Shown here piece by piece: positions 5,404 to 6,252 of a DNA stretch of 6,252 nucleotides. Both the position numbers and the translations under genes were made by a program. Position 1 is the first letter of the stretch. The number at the start of each line of letters is the position of its first letter. Below the pieces are notes generated by a model. It was given only the letters and a program-made list of their open reading frames with translations. It made no database searches and was not told the DNA's origin. The stretch comes from an uncultured Mailhella sp. GTDB lineage: Bacteria; Desulfobacterota; Desulfovibrionia; Desulfovibrionales; Desulfovibrionaceae. The stretch is taken from positions 1 through 6,252 of the forward strand of contig CALUWZ010000106.1 in assembly GCA_944324625.1 (NCBI GenBank). The letters run 5' to 3'.

Positions 5404-6252
5404 CTAAAAGGCAAAGTTGTCGCCGTAGTAGCGTGTTATCTTATATTTATAGGTTTCCAACGGAACAGGCCTTTTGTACATTTCTGCTTTTCCGGAGGCA
5501 TTTTTCTTTACATGAAGCCACCAAAGACCGTCTTCGGATCTGGCGGGGAAATCGTCTCTGTAATGGCCTGCACGGGATTCTTTGCGTTCAAGAGAAGCCT
5601 TGAGGTAAAGTTCGGTAATGAACGATGTTGCCAGAGTTTCCCAAACTTTCATGAGGTAATGCGGATCTGACGCTCCCATTCTGCCAAGAAAATCCTTATT
5701 CACCGCTTCAAGGCGTGCCAAGGCTTTGCTGAGGCTTTCCTCTGTTTTCAGGATACTTACATCATAAGGGAAAACAATTTGCTGAATTTTTCTCATGACA
5801 TCCTTCGGTGCTATGCCGCCGTTGCCGAGCCAGCGGTAAATGCCGTTTTTAAAACTGCAGATTTGGTCTTTGTCTGTTTTGGGGGATTGGGTCAGCTTTT
5901 GGATATAGGCATAAGCAGCTTCCGCGGCCAAATATCCTGTTGTTGACGTAGTGGAAAGGGCAAAGCCGCCGATATATACGCCCGGGTCTATGCTGCGGCT
6001 TCTGCCTGCCGCATACAGTCCCGGTACGCAGGCAGCACCGTTTATGTCGGTGACAATGCCTGCGAGCAGTTCATTGAGCTGCGGGTTCCATTCTGTATTG
6101 TCTTTGAAAAAGTCTATGCCGAGCGCACAGAGTTTTTCATGGTTCATAAGCTGCCAGCCGATTTGAGGCTTGATAAGAATAAGGTCTTCTTCTTTTATCT
6201 TGCTGATGTCGAAATAAATGGGGGCACGGCCGGCAAGAGCTTCCTTGGCCAT
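5404..6252 (-). CDS. Fumarate reductase/AprA-like flavoprotein, C-terminal part (5' end outside window)
   Basis: The frame is open to the right edge; the ATG at 6252 is an internal Met, because MAKEALAGRAPIYFDIS matches the mid-protein 'GRGPIYLD' region of succinate dehydrogenase/fumarate reductase flavoproteins. The 282 visible residues hold the end of the FAD domain, ELLAGIVTDINGAACVPGLYAAGRSRS (61-87), with GGFALSTTSTTGYLAAEAA (95-113) contacting the flavin, then the helical domain, ending LERKESRAGHYRDDFPARSEDGLWWLHV (221-248), the typical C-terminal signature. The FAD domain's GxGxxG and most catalytic residues are outside the window. The glutamate or aspartate that usually follows AAG is Arg84. 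Compared with the complete flavoprotein at 2172-3815 the two share only family features. Its stop is 47 bases before the permease start, so it is the upstream member of the same operon. No membrane anchor is seen in the visible part. The reaction is unknown. Confidence 0.85.
   Translation of the reverse strand: MAKEALAGRAPIYFDISKIKEEDLILIKPQIGWQLMNHEKLCALGIDFFKDNTEWNPQLNELLAGIVTDINGAACVPGLYAAGRSRSIDPGVYIGGFALSTTSTTGYLAAEAAYAYIQKLTQSPKTDKDQICSFKNGIYRWLGNGGIAPKDVMRKIQQIVFPYDVSILKTEESLSKALARLEAVNKDFLGRMGASDPHYLMKVWETLATSFITELYLKASLERKESRAGHYRDDFPARSEDGLWWLHVKKNASGKAEMYKRPVPLETYKYKITRYYGDNFAF

Overview
The window holds two converging gene groups, both of which run off the ends, so no promoter for either is visible. 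By eye the base composition is in the high 40s % GC. Ribosome binding sites are clear (AAAGGAG, GGAGG, GAGGTG), intergenic gaps are short, and the two groups are separated by two hairpin terminators pointing in opposite directions. The content (low-potential flavoproteins, a two-cluster ferredoxin, anion and zwitterion transporters, an Fe-type lyase family) suggests a strict anaerobe that lives on small organic acids or zwitterions. Desulfovibrionaceae-like or other anaerobic gut or sediment bacteria would fit, but this is inference: nothing in the window fixes the taxon.

Left group, plus strand (2-1794): the C-terminal end of a BCCT-family transporter (betaine/carnitine/choline type), then two genes each following after only 7 bases. 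The first is a small SAF-domain protein and the second a large UxaA/SuyB-type lyase subunit. Together they form a split enzyme of the altronate dehydratase / galactarate dehydratase / sulfolactate sulfo-lyase superfamily. This looks like an uptake-plus-elimination unit: import a charged substrate, then remove water, sulfite or another leaving group. The substrate cannot be read from the sequence. A plus-strand terminator ends the unit at about 1824-1853.

Right group, minus strand (read from 6252 down to 1929): the C-terminal half of a fumarate reductase/AprA-like flavoprotein, an SLC13/DASS-type membrane permease, a second, complete AprA/FrdA-like flavoprotein, and a 65-residue ferredoxin with two [4Fe-4S] motifs. 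A minus-strand terminator lies at about 1871-1899. The likely arrangement is a transporter for an organic anion feeding one or two cytoplasmic flavin oxidoreductases, with the ferredoxin as electron carrier, analogous to the AprA/AprB pair of adenylylsulfate reductase. The two flavoproteins differ from each other, especially at the C-terminus, so they are not a simple recent duplication.

The most interesting points are the pairing of a BCCT transporter with a split, divergent UxaA-type lyase, and the permease flanked by two different flavoproteins with a minimal AprB-like ferredoxin. Neither module has an obvious assigned substrate. No RNA genes, mobile elements or CRISPR arrays were seen.
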